A DNA stretch of 64,000 bases from Mycteria americana (Eukaryota; Chordata; Aves; Ciconiiformes; Ciconiidae): assembly GCF_035582795.1 (NCBI RefSeq), contig NC_134367.1, positions 51,429,562-51,493,561 of the forward strand, in the 5' to 3' direction. Positions 1-14,008 of the stretch are shown one piece after another. Within the stretch, counting starts at the first letter, position 1. Each line of letters starts with the position of its first letter. A program made the position numbers and the translations under genes. A model generated the notes under the pieces. That model saw only the letters and a list, made by a program, of their open reading frames with translations. It was not told where the DNA came from and did not search any database.

Positions 1-1609
1 CTCAAGTGAGCATGGTGTTGGTTCTCCTTCTCACCTCACCTCAAACAGGACTCTCAGTCAGTCAGTAAGGTCAATCACATAGACAACTGACTTAAAAGCA
101 GAAGTCACCAGCTTGCTAGGTTCTCTGATGATGTGACTGACCAAATAAACCCTACAATGGAAGAAAGCTCAAAGGGGATGGGCAAGGGCAATGTGCCATG
201 AAGCTCAGATTGACCACAGTGACTCACCACAGCTGTTGCAAAGAAGCTCACTCTGTCTCACCACAAAGGGGACCAGAGGGTAGCCTTTGTTTTAGATAAA
301 CACCTACCAACAGCTGAGCAGATCAACTGGTAGCGTAAACATTTCTCCTCGAGTTCATTTTAAAAGTATGAATGTCCCCTCAAGTTTGTGAGACCAGCAT
401 GGGGGAAGCACATTCCTGGCTCAGCCCAAGACAGAGTATAGAAACTAGACAACTAGCAAAAGAATTTTGAAGAGAACAACAGGCTCGAGTTGGCTTCAAC
501 CCACATGTGCCTTCCCATCACCTGGGGATGTCCAGCATCATGACAGTGAGCTTGTTAGAGAGACCTGTAATGGGAATCACGTTGGTATTGTGATTGAACT
601 GTGTATTTAAATTGCTATGTTTTGCTAAGTGTAACTTACAAAAATATACTAAAACCACAATGCAAATGTATCATTCCGCTAAATTAGAAATCCCGTGTGA
701 CATCAACTGTCTTCAGATAAGCAAATTTGATATTAAATATTACATGCTCTACATGTGAAATATCTAAAAGAACCTGGTCAGAGAGTAACAGACTCTGACA
801 GATGATCATTTAGAGTAGAAAAGAACATAAAGCTGTATTAACATTCTGTGTATGAACAGTATTACAAACTCCAAACCCACATGTTGATTATGGAAAAATT
901 CAATAAAAAGGGATTTCCTTTATACCGAATTCTAATATTACACATCATCTCCCAGATTAAAAAAAAATAAAAAAATAAAACCAGAGGTAAGGCCAAAAAA
1001 TACCCTGGAGGAAAAGAGGATTTGAGGATTCAGCTTTTAAGAACTACATAGGTAATATGAAACAGTCACTGAGTGAAAAATCAGGACTGCAAGGCAACTG
1101 CAAATGAAAAGGGACATGGGGGAGCTGAGAGAAAACTGAGTCAGAACCAGAATGAAACATCTTTGTCACTAGATGGAAGAGAGTTAAAATACTGTCTCTT
1201 ACTCTTTGGCTTTATCACCAGGTGAAATAAACAATGTATTTCTTTTCTAAGCAATGCTTCAGAATTGCTGCGATAGGGCTGGTTGCTTAAAAACCACAAG
1301 ACCCATTTTGTCCTTTGTCATCTTTAAGATTTAATATGTACTGCACTGGAAACACTTTCCCTAGCTGACATGGAAATTCAACACAAAGACCTAACACCTT
1401 ACAGTATTTTGACAGTTGCTAAACAATTAAGTTATCCTTCCTAACTTGTACAGAGCAAGCATGCACTGAACCAGAGACATGTTTTGACTTTCGTTACATA
1501 TCCAAACACATTTTCCCTGGCTGCTTAGCTCATCCCTGTTATTACCTTAGAGGTTTCCCTCCCCATAATATCAAGCTCCCACTTTTTGTAGGTAAAAAAC
1601 GAAACTTAC
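1..1609 (-). other. SEC63: SEC63 intron 4 (partial)
   Basis: This is AT-rich intronic sequence downstream of the exon 4 donor. I found no SEC63 exon 5 homology, no recognisable transposon and no RNA gene. Its only simple-sequence feature is an A-rich stretch near 960-980. Confidence 0.8.
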
Positions 1610-1722
1610 GCTGCATAGGCCTTAGCAATCCTCATGAACATAACTTCATCTCCTCCTTTATCTGGATGGTATTTTAGCGATAGTGCACGGTACTGTTTCT
1701 TAATTTCCGATATACTTGCTCC
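1610..1722 (-). CDS. SEC63: SEC63 exon 4 (J domain with HPD motif)
   Basis: This exon encodes residues 114-150 plus two bases. It carries most of helix II, the loop and helix III of the J domain. The His-Pro-Asp triad that stimulates BiP ATP hydrolysis is present in SLKYHPDKGGDE and falls at residues 132-134, the same numbers as in human. The sequence then reads EVMFMRIAKAYA up to a GTAAGT donor. The acceptor is TTTTTAAG, a weak but usable AG. The next exon is not visible in bases 1-1600 and must lie left of the window, so the second half of the J domain, the third membrane segment and the Brl/acidic domains are absent here. Confidence 0.96.
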
Positions 1723-4700
1723 CTTAAAAAGGTAGGTTTTGAGTTTATTAATTAATTCCTTAAATCAAATCCATTCTTCTATATCTATATTCTAAAGCAC
1801 ATTGTGCAATATTTCTCTGAACCACTCATTGAACTAAAGAATTATGTTCTAACATACGATATTATCATGAAACTACATATGCATTTCATGGAAACATGAC
1901 TATTTTTCTAATAACATTTTTATAACCATTACATTTTTAAAACAAGTTAGAAGTCATAGTCTAACAAAAAGACATTCAGACGGCTGGATATTGTTTTTTT
2001 TTCTGGATTACCTTATTCATCCATCCATACAAAAAAAAAAAAAAAACAGGAAGGCTGCCTTATCTGTTTGACAAATCTTACCTTTTCCTAAACATATTCA
2101 TGAATACGAAGAATTCTCACTTGCAACATTCTTCTACTTAAGCAAAGAGTTCATAGATCAAGTATGATGGTTCACTTGCAGCTTGTAGGCAGAAATAAAT
2201 CTGTTGGTCATCAGGAACAGTGGATTGCCCTGCCGCTTAAGAACGCCTTTGACTAGAATCATCCTACCCATAAATTGTTTCAGACTTCTTGAACAAAGGG
2301 GATACATTACCTATACCTGAGAAAGAGACCGATTTTTATTCTACTACAGCATGTTGTTAAATGGTTTGACTGTGAACTTCACTATTCAAGAAAACCCTCA
2401 ACACTTTATAGTCAGTGCAGATAGAAGCTTTTCTAGTAAGCTAAGTTTCACAGAACCATTACCATAGGACTCTTCAACATTTTGTGGTAGAGAAGCCTAG
2501 CATGCTACCTTAACTGCATAATAAACACACAAGAAGTTATTTAAAGATGATGGTACTGTTTCAATAAATTTAAACCAGAAATTAAACTGCCCCGGGGCTT
2601 CAGTTGGTGTTACTTTATCTCTCTTTATACAAAGTGTCTCTTCCAAAACTATTTTTCAACAGCATGCCTGCCTCATTTAATGCAAAGGATGAATTTACTC
2701 CTTAGTAAGTTAGACTTCAAATAAAAACAGCCATTTCAAGACTAGATGAAGAATGTCAGATGAGTAGCAGAAGCTGGGAAGTGGAGGAAAAAGAAAAATC
2801 AGGTTGCTGGAGAACAGCACAAGGGTTTTCACGGCTCACATGAATGCTGCCCATAAAAAAAAAAATCCTCATTTTTTCTCTCTCTGCCACAGAGGTTACA
2901 TGTGATCCCTGATAAGCCAATGACAAACTTTCCATCTATCATTAACTGCTTACTCCTCATTTTCAAAAGCTAGGCTACAGAGGTCAGGCCTGACTTACAT
3001 TAATGCTTAGCAGCCTAGGACAGTTGGTGCCAGTCGGCACTCTGCTTGGAACACAGAGCTTCCCTATATTAACTACTTACAAAAAAAAAAATAGGGCCCC
3101 AATTGTCTTTCTTAAAGAATCCAAAATTATAATCAGTTTTGAGCTTCATCTTTCTGCCTCAGATCCCACCTGTAAAATGGCAGCAAGGATATTTATTCAA
3201 TAAATCAGTAATACTATGCAAGTGCCTTATGTATGAGTGAATTTAAGTGATGCACTCCAAAAAGAGCTATTCTATGTTCAAAACAAAGTGCTGATATTTT
3301 ATATAAAAATAAGGTGCACGTATGTTATCTGACTTTGTCCATGTTGTGGTCCTTCTCTGGAGAAAAAAGCCTCTTGTTATAAGTTGATATGCTAACGTAA
3401 GATTAAAATAAAAAATCTTGGCCACAGGGTGAATGTAAAAAAAACAAATGAATTATTGTGTACCTAAACTTTCAAGTGCTTGTCTGCAACTTTTGGGGTT
3501 TTTTTTAAAGTTTGGGGGATTTTGTTTTGTTTTTTTTTTTTTTTTTTTTTTTTTTAAAGCAGCATTTCCATTATCTAACAACACTTCAACATCTGTGTCA
3601 CTTCGACATCAGCAGGGCTGGCAATGACTGTAAAGGTTCCACTTGAATGGTAACAGAAGAAAGCTGTTAACTTTTATGTAGTCCGAACTACAAGTTTTTC
3701 AAGGGGATTTAACAGACATTGTCTGATAGCACAGAAATACAAAAAACCACACACACTCTGGAATCCTGAACTCTATTTTGAACCCTACTTCAACTGCTCT
3801 ATCTTCACACCCATCTCTTCATACCCCTTGTAACATCTGTGGCTTTAATTCAACTTGTCCCTATGACAATATGCTCCATCCCTCTATCACTACTTACATA
3901 CTTTTCCCCCTCCAGGTTGTTACTTGTAGAAATTTGCCAAAGATGAGAAAAGAAAATCCTCTGATGACCTAATCCCTAGTCTGATTTGTTTAACTAAAGT
4001 TAACCCAGATACATGAACGGTTCCAACAGATACCATTCCTGTGCGTCAGTGAGAGGACACAAGCCAGCAATCAGTCATTCACAGAGGAACTGAGCAGAGG
4101 TTGAATTTAAATAACTTGCCTCCGCACATGACAGGCTAGAGTCTACTTATCTGCTATAATGGCTTTCTTAGCATAGAAAAGCAGTGTCAGTGATGCCTAT
4201 CCTTACACTGACAAGCCACATCGCTAATGGCAAGAGATGTATTTGTTAATATTCATATACATATTAAGCTCTCCCACACTAACAATATACATCAAGTTTA
4301 ATCAAAACAGGTACATTCAAAGTTCTTCCATATTCTTGTGCTGAGCTGTATCCACAGTGTGTTTCCTTAGACTGGAGAGTAAAACATACCTCAGAATTCA
4401 GAACTGAAAAGATGACTCTACTGTTACTCGAAAGAAGAGCTTTATATCAGGAAATAATTACCATAAGCAGAGAATTTGCTCGGGGTATTGTGGTTAAGAT
4501 GAAGAAAAGTTTGACAAGACTAAATAAGAGTTTAAGAGATGTCCAGAAGGTCTACTGTCTCCTTGGGATATATAACTTTTTATATCCATTTTGAATCAGA
4601 CCTTCAATATAAATAAAGCACTGCATCTGTTTTCTAGATAAACACTACATCTTTTTTTTTTTGCAGTTTAATAAACCAATTGGCTGGTATCGCTATTTAG

Positions 4701-5240
4701 AATTTGTTGTTTGCATTCAGAGATGCAACTGAGATTCAAGGTAACCTTTACTACATCCAAATGTGCATCATCAACACCCTTTACTGAAACCTTTCATTTA
4801 CAAGAGAAATACTGCTGTACAACAACTGTAAGTCAAATGAATCCACATTCTTGTTTGTACAGTTTATTCAGCAGCATCCCTAAAAATAGCTATTGAGAGG
4901 ATTTTCACAGGGCATACAAAGCAGAATGACTTTTTTGTTTTCCTGTACCAAGCAAGGAAAACAACAGAGTAAGTTTCAAAATAGATTAAAAAAAACCAAC
5001 CTCACTATATTAAGAAAGTCATTAGAATCTTGAAGGAGTTAGATACAAAAGTTATAAATTAGTATAGATATAGGCAAAGAATATCTAACAACTGACTTAA
5101 CAATACACAGCAGCAACTTTCAGATGCCAAAAAAGAACAAAACCACTAGATACATTCACTAAACTTATTTAAAAGAACAAGTCATAAATTTGACATCTAG
5201 ACACCAAACGTACAGACTAGTGAAAGACACTATTACTTAC
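1723..5240 (-). other. SEC63: SEC63 intron 3
   Basis: A 3.5 kb AT-rich intron. It has poly(A)/poly(T) tracts, the longest a T run at about 3531-3555, and no recognisable transposon or coding sequence. Short open frames inside it are chance frames with no family resemblance. Confidence 0.8.
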
Positions 5241-5355
5241 GGGATCCAAATGTAAAACCTCATAAGGGTTGTATTCTTGATACTCTCTGTCCGTTTTGGA
5301 AACTTTGTATGCAAGAAACAAAAATAACGCCCAGCCAGCAAGGAGGACTATTTTC
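5241..5355 (-). CDS. SEC63: SEC63 exon 3 (second membrane segment, start of J domain)
   Basis: This exon finishes the split Lys codon and encodes residues 76-113 (KIVLLAGWALFLFLAYKV, then SKTDREYQEYNPYEVLHLDP). The first part is the second membrane segment. The second opens the lumenal J domain at the conserved NPYEVL motif. The acceptor is AACAG and the donor GTAAGT. It is 115 nt long and ends in phase 0 at a Pro codon that continues to Gly in exon 4. One residue before the DP differs from the human protein as I recall it (His for Asn). Nothing in it suggests a defect. Confidence 0.96.
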
Positions 5356-6181
5356 CTGTTCGGAAGAAAGAATTTTTTAAATGTACAAATACACTAGCTT
5401 TAGCATAATTCTACAAATAACATAGGAAGCCATTTGATATCAGTCTTCAAGAAACAATATTAAAATAGCGAGAAGCATTAAAGCTATTTTAAAGCAGGTA
5501 TGAGCATTTCAGTTATAACACCACCTTTGACACAGATGAAACAGCTGCTTTGACTCCAAAGGCAAGCCACTATCAACAAAGACTCTTTCCATTCTTTAAC
5601 TGTCTGTCCTCAGCAGGTATGCAACAGTACTTCTTATTTTTAAAGGACAACTTTAACCTGATCCTAGGCAAAGTCAATGTTAAAAAAGCAAAGAGCTGAA
5701 ACACACGCATAACAGCAAAATATTTTGAGGGTGGGAGTAATAAAGAACTGAAGGATATAAAACCATCAACTTTGAACATACAAATCATTACTGTTGTGTA
5801 TTTGAATATGTATGTTTACATATTAAATATTTAAATCAAAAGACATCGCTAGCACCACTAATTTCAGTGAGGGAGGATTATTTTTTGGAACAAATAAATG
5901 CGTGGTTTACTTATTTATTAGTGCTGAGGTTCACTGCTTTAATTTAGCAGATATTTTATAAGGGACAAACAGCACCCATCTTGATTTCAAGCCCTACTAG
6001 ATAATAATGATTAACTATTAATTATTCAAATATAGCAGATTGCAAATGTCTCTTCTGTGACACAAAAGCCAGTATTGTAACACTAATTCCAGCTGCTTTG
6101 ATTATAAGAAAATATATTTATATAAAAATAAAAATGTAGGAAATGCTTTAATGGAAAGTCATGCAAATGAAACATACTTAC
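5356..6181 (-). other. SEC63: SEC63 intron 2
   Basis: An 826 bp AT-rich intron between exons 2 and 3. No repeat or other feature was recognised. Confidence 0.85.
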
Positions 6182-6281
6182 TTTACTGTAGGAATTATGT
6201 TTTGTTGTGGTTTTAACAGTCGCAAACGATACCACAGGCATCTTCCATATACATTTCTTATATTCTTTAATCGAATTTGCT
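6182..6281 (-). CDS. SEC63: SEC63 exon 2
   Basis: This exon encodes residues 42-74 (starts EQIRLKNIRNVYGR, ends NIIPTV) plus two bases of a Lys codon. The acceptor is TATAG and the donor GTAAGTATG. The 100 nt length carries phase 1 from exon 1 to phase 2 into exon 3, as needed. The segment is the basic loop between the first two membrane segments of SEC63. It differs from the human sequence I recall by only a few residues, for example Asn for Lys after NIR and Gln for Pro after KPQ. Identification rests on this near-identity and on frame continuity with exons 1 and 3. Confidence 0.96.
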
Positions 6282-9200
6282 CTATAAAAATAAAGAGAAA
6301 GATTGTGATTAACCAATCTAACAAAAAGCAGAATGACAAACATGCTCGCTTCATCCTGGAGTAGGCAGTACAAGGTCAGTTGGAGGACTAACAAAAGGTC
6401 CCGCAATATTGGAGGAAAGAATGTTTTTAATCTGTTTAAGTGACGCTGCTCACCCATAAACATATGAAGTTGGTCAGATTTTTCTCCACTACCTAAAAGG
6501 AACCCACGCTATTTCCCACGTGCCACATAGCAACCATCACTTGTCAACCCAGCCTTTGCCTGGCTAACGTGCACCTATATATTTTACTTCTGCCATTTTA
6601 TACTCAACTCCAACAAGTCTCCCATTTCAGTATGTCATCTACTGTGTGCAGGAAAAACAAACCAAACCCCCAAAAACCTAACCCACATGCAAAACAGTGT
6701 TTGTATGCAACTAAAGAGTGCAGCCAGAGCAACAGCTACTTCCTCAATTCAAAATATGATGTGTTTTCCTCCTCTTTGCAACAATCTGCTTTTTATAAGT
6801 TGCCTTCATTTAGGTTTTTCCTGTTGAAGGGGAAAAGGAAGGAAGAGTAAGATAATAACTATGTGTAAGCCATGTAGCTCAGCAATATGGGCCCTTGGCA
6901 AGAAAGTATATGCATTAACGACAAACTAGCCAACAAGTTTCTTCCCATGTCCTTTCAGGATAGGATGGGGCTGGAAGGAAATTGTATTTATACTGTCAAC
7001 ATCACCATGACATGGCATGGAAGCTCTCTCTGTTAAGAGAGTTTTAGTTGTATTTCAGAGTTAATCAAGGCCAACTTAGTCTTGGTCAAAGAAGTCTTTT
7101 ATGCTAAGAAAAGTATGGTGGAAAGCAAATAGCTTGTACAGAATTTCTGTAAGCACTGAAATTATATGTTATAAAGTGACTTCAATCCTGTTTATCTTTC
7201 AAGTAATTTGTCTATCCATAGACTATGTAGTCTGATCTGCAACACTTCTGAAGTGAGGTCACTGTAATTACCTTACCTGCAAACGAATAAGACCACTTGC
7301 CCCTTTTCAGACTAAAGGAGAAAGAATTAAGAGAAAAAAAATCATCCTGTCTCAATACATTTAGATATTGCTGGCAATCAAAGTGACTATATTTGCCAAT
7401 CTAAAAGAAGTTTGTGAATTATCTAAATGCAAGAATTATATTAACAGCTTTGATCCAAAGCACATGTCAATCACATCCTAAAAAGTCTCAACTTTGCACT
7501 TTTAAGAAGGTGATGCTAAACTTGACTAAAATAGCAGTTAAGATACATGGAAACATTTTTCTTCGGCAAATTTCTAAAAGGCAATTGTGGAAGACAGTGA
7601 TGACCTCTGTTTAGTTATTCTGAAGATATTGGGAGGTGGGATATGGTGCTCAGTGATCTACTTGAATTTCTAAGCAAGCATGCAATTCAGATGAAACACC
7701 TAGAACTTCAATTTGCAGTCACCAAACTATCTGACGCCAGAGAAGCACGACCATAAATGCCAATATTGTGCACCAGATCAACCACGAGTTCAGATTTAAC
7801 CCAGATCAGATGTGAGCACAGGGTGGTATTTCAAACTCCAGCTGATTTGGCAGAAATAGAGAGTTGGAACACAGATGATACCTGGCCACCCACAAACTAG
7901 TAAAGCAGGCAAATACTAAAGCTTGCAGAGACAAGGTACCGGAACCAGAAAAAGTTTATCAGCTGACACTGAACTAGTATGGTTCTATAATTCTGTAAAG
8001 TATGTCTATAAAGTATGTCTTCCCCAAAACTCAGTATGACATTAAACAGCTTGATGGGATTCCTTGAGAAGATTAGATTAGTAGTCCCATCAGCCCCAAA
8101 GGAGGAGAGATGGAGAAAGGGAAGATAATTCAGTCCCTTGCATCTGATCCAACTCTTGCAGGACTTCAAAATAAGCTTCGAAACTTGTCTCAAAATTTTG
8201 TGCAACAGATAAACCACACAAGTATTTTGTGGTTCTCCTGATCTGCAAAGATTGTTCACATACTTAAAACAGGTACTAAACATGAAACTTTCTAAACAAA
8301 AAGGATATGACTAATATTTGGTTAAGCAACTGCCCTCTTAGTTTCACTTGTGTGAGGCTTTAGAAAGCACTGTGCAGGAAAAATTCAGAAAAAATTCAGA
8401 AGGCAATGAAAACAGGATTAAAATGCAACACTGACTCCCTACTGGTAGAATGCAAATTAATTTGGCATTTTCTCTTTGCATTTTTTTTTCTTTTAAGACA
8501 AAAATTGTGGGAGATCTTTATTGGTTCAGAACTGGACCCACCAGAGCTAGAAGTGGGCTAACTGTTACTTAAAATTAAACTACATTTTTAAATGCAAAAC
8601 TAAGAGACATTACCAGCGCACAGAACTGGCATTTCAAAAAAAGCTGATGGCATTAAAGACTAGACAGACAATTAAGTCATGAGGACTAAAGAGCTCTGCT
8701 ACAGAAACAGGGAGGAAAATGTTCTGGGGGTTTTAAGCGGTCACTGGACAACTATGAGACAACTACGAGCTATAGCGTGATGCTTTTATGAAGAAGTCAC
8801 CGATGATACTTGAACAAATCAGGCATCACAAGCCTCACAGAAGACACACGTGCTTATGTGAAGCATAAATCACTGATTTCAAATATTGTCAATAAATTCA
8901 GTTGTGCAGTGCTGAAGCAAGACGAAGCCAACTGTTCAGTCCACCAGCAGTGACCCAGATCAGCTACCTGATCCAACCTGTATCGCAGCCCCACAGACGG
9001 TTCTGCAGCGCAACCAAAGGGCAGTGCTGTTTGGTAACTGTCTTAACTGACTACACTGCTTGCAGAAATACCCAAAACTAACATGAAAACGGTTTACCAG
9101 TGCGCTTGGAGAAACAGAAAGTGACTAAGAGAACTTTGTCTACTTAATCCTGTAAAACTAAGCCTAACAGGATATGACTCCTTGTAGTGTTTTCGCTAGG

Positions 9201-10327
9201 ATGCTTAACGAGCTGCTGTGCCTTGTCTTTAAAAATCTGTGCCGCCCTGGGACACAATGCCCCAGTTCTCAAACCTGCCTACTGTCCAGCCCCACAAGTG
9301 CCAGATGACCTTCTCCTTTCCCCCCTCTGCATCTTCCCTGCAAGAACAGCCAATAGCCTTCACCTTACCGTGCCAAAAAGCTTCCAAAAGGCCCTTAGGG
9401 GAAGGCACCATGGAGAACAGAAAAATAGTTGTGCAAGCTAAACTAAAGAGTTGGCATAAGGTCAAATAAAAACTGACCACGGGGGAAAATGAGGCTAAAA
9501 ACTAAAGGTGTTTTATAATAACCAGAGAACTGAGGTTTTGGAACAGCCTTCCAATAACAGCTGCAGGAGTCATATTTTGTGACCAATCTGACAATAGCAC
9601 CAAGGGAGAAAAAAAAAAGAAAACGCCAAGGCAAGTGGTGTGAGCAAAAAATTAAGTCCTTTGGATAGGTAAACAGCACACACCTAAGTCAGTTAAAAGA
9701 GCGCCTGGCAACGATGCCCTGGAACAGCTATGCTGCCCAGGGGGACCTCTTCAGACAAATACCAAATTAAGACATGATGCTAAGCAGCCACGGCAATTTT
9801 TTTTTTTCCACATGCATCTGAACAACTCTGGATCAAATCTAATTACAGTTGATTAAACCGTATCAAAGCAAAAGCACCTCATTAATTTCCTTCCGATCTT
9901 GGGATGGCAATAGTCTTATTTGATTAACAACCCCAAAAGGAAACAGGGCACTACAAAGATGAATGATTGTTTATGGTTATCTGTTCGGAACATAAAGAGA
10001 GAATCAAATCCTTCCCAAGTGGAGGCTGAAGTCCAGACTATCCAAATTATTCAGAACTATCCTGAGGCAATTCCTCTGTCACATGTCATCATTAACACGT
10101 ATTAACTTGTGGAATTCAAAAACAGGCAGCTGCTTGGGAGAAAGAAGGAGGAGTACAGACAACATCACTCCCAGCTTAGGCAGAAAGCCACTGGCAAAAC
10201 ATCACCCTGAGTAAAAAAGCTATATTCCTGCTGTATATAGCAGGAAAAACAGGCTTCCTGTTTATTTACAGACAACGTATGTGATGCACCAAAGAAAATA
10301 CTTACCTTGTTAGGAAGAAATTGGTTG

Positions 10328-10370
10328 CAGGGGAAAAAGGGAAAAAAAAGGGGAAAAAAAAAAAAAAGGC
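10328..10370. repeat. Purine-only tract
   Basis: Alternating G and A runs with almost no pyrimidine over about 40 bp in SEC63 intron 1. A low-complexity sequence with no further assignment. Confidence 0.85.
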
Positions 10371-11904
10371 TAGCAAGAGCCGGAATACCAGATAATTACT
10401 GTGCTTAACAAAAGCAGCAATGTATTCCTAATGAGCAAGTTGCGGATAAATCAGGTCCTTTTTTGATTTGCCTTCCTCTCCCAAGGAGCTTTCTTTCACA
10501 TAAGTGGATTTGCTGTGCCACAGAACTGGCACACTGTCCCTGCAATATCCTGCAGACCCCGAGCACGCAGGGGTAAATACATTACATGCTGCTCAGGGTA
10601 AAGCTTTGCAGTGAAATAGGAATTGTACCTTCTTTGGATTTTAGCTCTGGAATCCTTGCTCTGCCAGGGAAAGAGGTTCAGAGTCTGAAAAGCAGATAAG
10701 AGTTCTCTGTTTCTTCTTGCTCCAGATCATGGCTCCCCATTAAAGCATAAGAGCACTTCAGACACCGTGCTTTGATATGGGATTACAGGGAGACAAGTGG
10801 GGGGAAAAAATGCTTTTCCTCTAGTAAAAACGACTTCTCGTTTGATGGGTAAAACCCTTAACAGTGAATCTCTCCTACGGTTTTTAAAATAGGTATTAAA
10901 CAGCCTTGAAAAGCAAAGGCATAATGCATCCACGGGCTTTTGAATTAATCTCGCTAACAATAATCCACGCATCAAGGTATTGTTAAAGCACCCCTATCAG
11001 ATGAGGATGTAGAGTGCCAGTTCATCTCTGTAAATAATCTGGGGAAGCATCCCATGCTTCCTCCATTTCCCCCCAAATTGTTACGGATGCATCCAAAGTT
11101 CCTGAGATGCACAAGCAATTTTTCATCAATACAACTCTCTTACTTTCAGAGGGTTCTCACAAGTACCTATTATAATATCTTAACAAATGTATGTGAATAT
11201 CCAGCCAAAACTACATCTTAATACACTCTTCAAGTTCAAGAAATAAAATGACTGGTACAAAAGGAAACCTCAGTGCCATCTCTTTTGATTATTCAGAAAG
11301 AGCTAGTCAGGTCCTCCAGTGATACTAGTAGGTATTTTAATCCGACATTATCTAAAGCTTTTAGACAAATGAAAATAAAATCAAGACCCTAGCACAGCTA
11401 GGCTATTAATAACTAAATGGGAAAAAGTCAATTTGTACACTGATCTGCTTACTACTTTTGGATGAAAATAAAGTAATTAACAAGTATTTTAGACTTTTGC
11501 TTCCTTAAAGGTAGCTGTCCATTTGGCTACATACCTTAACTAGCGAATGACTAAAGATCACTGATCCGTAAATTTGAGACATAGTAAACTTTACGGTGAA
11601 TCCAAAGAGGTATGCAACATCTGAATGACAAGCTCAAAGTAATTATTAAAAAAACAGGGGAAAAAAAAAAGACTGTCTTTGATCTTTATTTCTTTTGTTT
11701 TGTGACTAAAGGTTTTCTTCCTTTGTATTCCAGGTGACAGTAAGTAGAGAATGCTTAAGTAAACAATTGACTCCTCTTTGTCAGAACTTATGTATGCCTC
11801 TTGAATATCCAGGTCTTTAGAGAGCACGATTTTAGGATGAATAAGCTAGAGGTGTCTGCTTTTTCTGGGTGGGTAACCCAGACCACACATTTCTTGGGTA
11901 TCCC

Positions 11905-12125
11905 AGAACAGGTGAACATCTAAGGTTGGAAGAGACCTCTGGAGATCATCTGATCCAACCCTGCTGCTCAGAGGAGAGTCAACAAAGCAGGTTGCTCAGG
12001 GCTGTGGCTGTAGGCCTTTGAATACCTTCAAGGACAGAGACCCCAAAGTCTCTCTGAGCAACCTGTTCTAGCGTTTGATCACCCTCACACAGCAAAAAGT
12101 TTCTTTCATGTCTGTCTCAACATCT
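11905..12125 (-). mobile_element. CR1 LINE 3' fragment (old)
   Basis: The plus strand reads as the reverse complement of a CR1 3' end: AGGTTGGAAGAGACCTCTGG, then ATCATCTGATCCAACCC, then a diverged stretch mentioning the AGCAACCTGTTC block. The element is therefore in minus orientation with its 3' end at the left. It is 5' truncated and has no intact coding sequence. It lies inside SEC63 intron 1. Confidence 0.85.
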
Positions 12126-13972
12126 GTTCGTTCACCCATCACACGGTGGGCGCGGAACACAGGGCACGCAAACACAGAAGGAAGCTGATCACAGGTTGGG
12201 TTCGCTGTTTCCATACATAGATTACATACAACCCGTGGCCTACAACTCAGCCATGCCTGACTTAAGTTTGGTTTTGATGTTCACCCATACCTACCTTACT
12301 GGCACACACACTGCCTTTCTGCACTTCTCCCCTGCCCCCTCATCGTAAGAATACAAAGTCTTTGGCTTCTCATACAAATATCGTCTTCAAAAGCCAAGGC
12401 CTTTATAAAACGCAGCAACTGCATATTGTTTTACCACACTGGGACCACCACCTCGGCAGTACTACCGACGACTAGCAAAGCAGGCATGCTTCTGTTGGCA
12501 CGTGAGGAACACAAAGGATGCTGGCAACATGGACACTGCCCGGCAGCTCAGGAACACAAGCACTTCTGTTGCCAGAAGAATCTGAGACACACATGCTGGT
12601 ATGACTTCATGAAACATGTTAAAAACAGTACCACAGAAAGAATGAACCACTTCTGTGGGCAACAACAAGGGCACCAGATAACTGGGCTATGCCAAGACAT
12701 CAAAAGAAAGATCTAGGATACAAGTCATTTTGGGGTGAACACCATAAAGCCATACAAATACAAAAGCACTGCACGAGTTTTGTTCCATTTTAGTAACTTG
12801 TGTAGGGTAACCTAACCTAGCTGTTACTTTAGAAATTACTTCTGACCTACTCCTTTCTGACAGTGAAGCAGAAGTGGTCTTCACTGTTGTAAGTGCTTGA
12901 GAAGTCTCATATATTTGTTTCTGAAGAAACAGGAGGATCCATTTTATCCATAGGAATGCCTGACAAATGATCCCTACCTAGAGCTAACCTTTTTGTTTCA
13001 GCTTCTAGAGGCTCCAACAAGTGCTCCAAAAGAAAACCCTTCAAGGGAGATTCTTTTTTATTTTTTACAACCTCCTGAGGAAAGAGACATGGTTACACAT
13101 TTATTGGGGATGGGCAACTCTGGAAGACAGGGAAGGGAAAGAGGTACACCTGGAATTATAGAGAAAAGTTTTAACCACCAGGATCTTGTTTCAGCTGCAA
13201 CAAACACAGGTCAGTTTTAGGAAAAAATACCACAAAGTAAGACTCTTGGCATCAGTACTTGTACCTAAAGCATATAAAAGTTTAAAAAGATCATACAGTC
13301 AATCATTAGGACAACTAAAAACTAACAAAAACCCTAGTATCCAGAATAAATGGAAGCCACCAGTTTTCCACCATTCTACCTCAAACAGCAGGAAAGAACC
13401 AAAGTACATCCTAGCCTCCTGCCTCCTTTCTGCCTTCAGCCTACTAAGAAAAGCAAAGGCAGCAAGTCTAAAACACAGCTCCAGTGGATTCTGTCAGAAA
13501 AAGAAACATGAGGAGGTGCATATGAAACATTCTGCCCACCAGATGCGGACAATTCACCCAAAGGAGAATGTCGCTCAGTTTCGAAAGAAGAGGACTTCTT
13601 TCAGCAAGGAACACGGAGTGACAGAGGTCTGCAGCCTAGGAAACACCAAGATCACTTTAAAGACAGACTTTCACAAAACTTATTTGCAGCATGTCATCTC
13701 CTCTCTAACCCTGTCTTGGAAACTTGTACCTGTGAAATGCATCAAGAGATGCAAGTAATACACATAGCATGCAAGTCGTGAGTAAAGGTTATGACGCAAG
13801 GGTACCACGGCTCTAAGCACTAAACCTGTTCTGTTAAAACTGAGGGTAACAGGCTCAGCTGAAACACTGCTCTTGAGTGTTTCTCATTCTGCTGTTTGTT
13901 ATTCAGAGTTCCATGGTTTTAATCCTCTAAACTGTGCACTAAATAGGTTCCTGTCTCCTTTCAACAGCTACA

Positions 13973-14008
13973 TGTATGTGTACATACACACAATGTATAC
14001 ACACACAT
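13973..14008. repeat. Imperfect (TG/CA) microsatellite
   Basis: Alternating purine-pyrimidine sequence rich in TGTA and CACA units. Short and interrupted. Confidence 0.7.

Noticed and set aside
13003..13220. Possible coding exon in SEC63 intron 1
   Set aside because: SEC63 exons 1 and 2 join in phase without it, and no protein similarity is seen.
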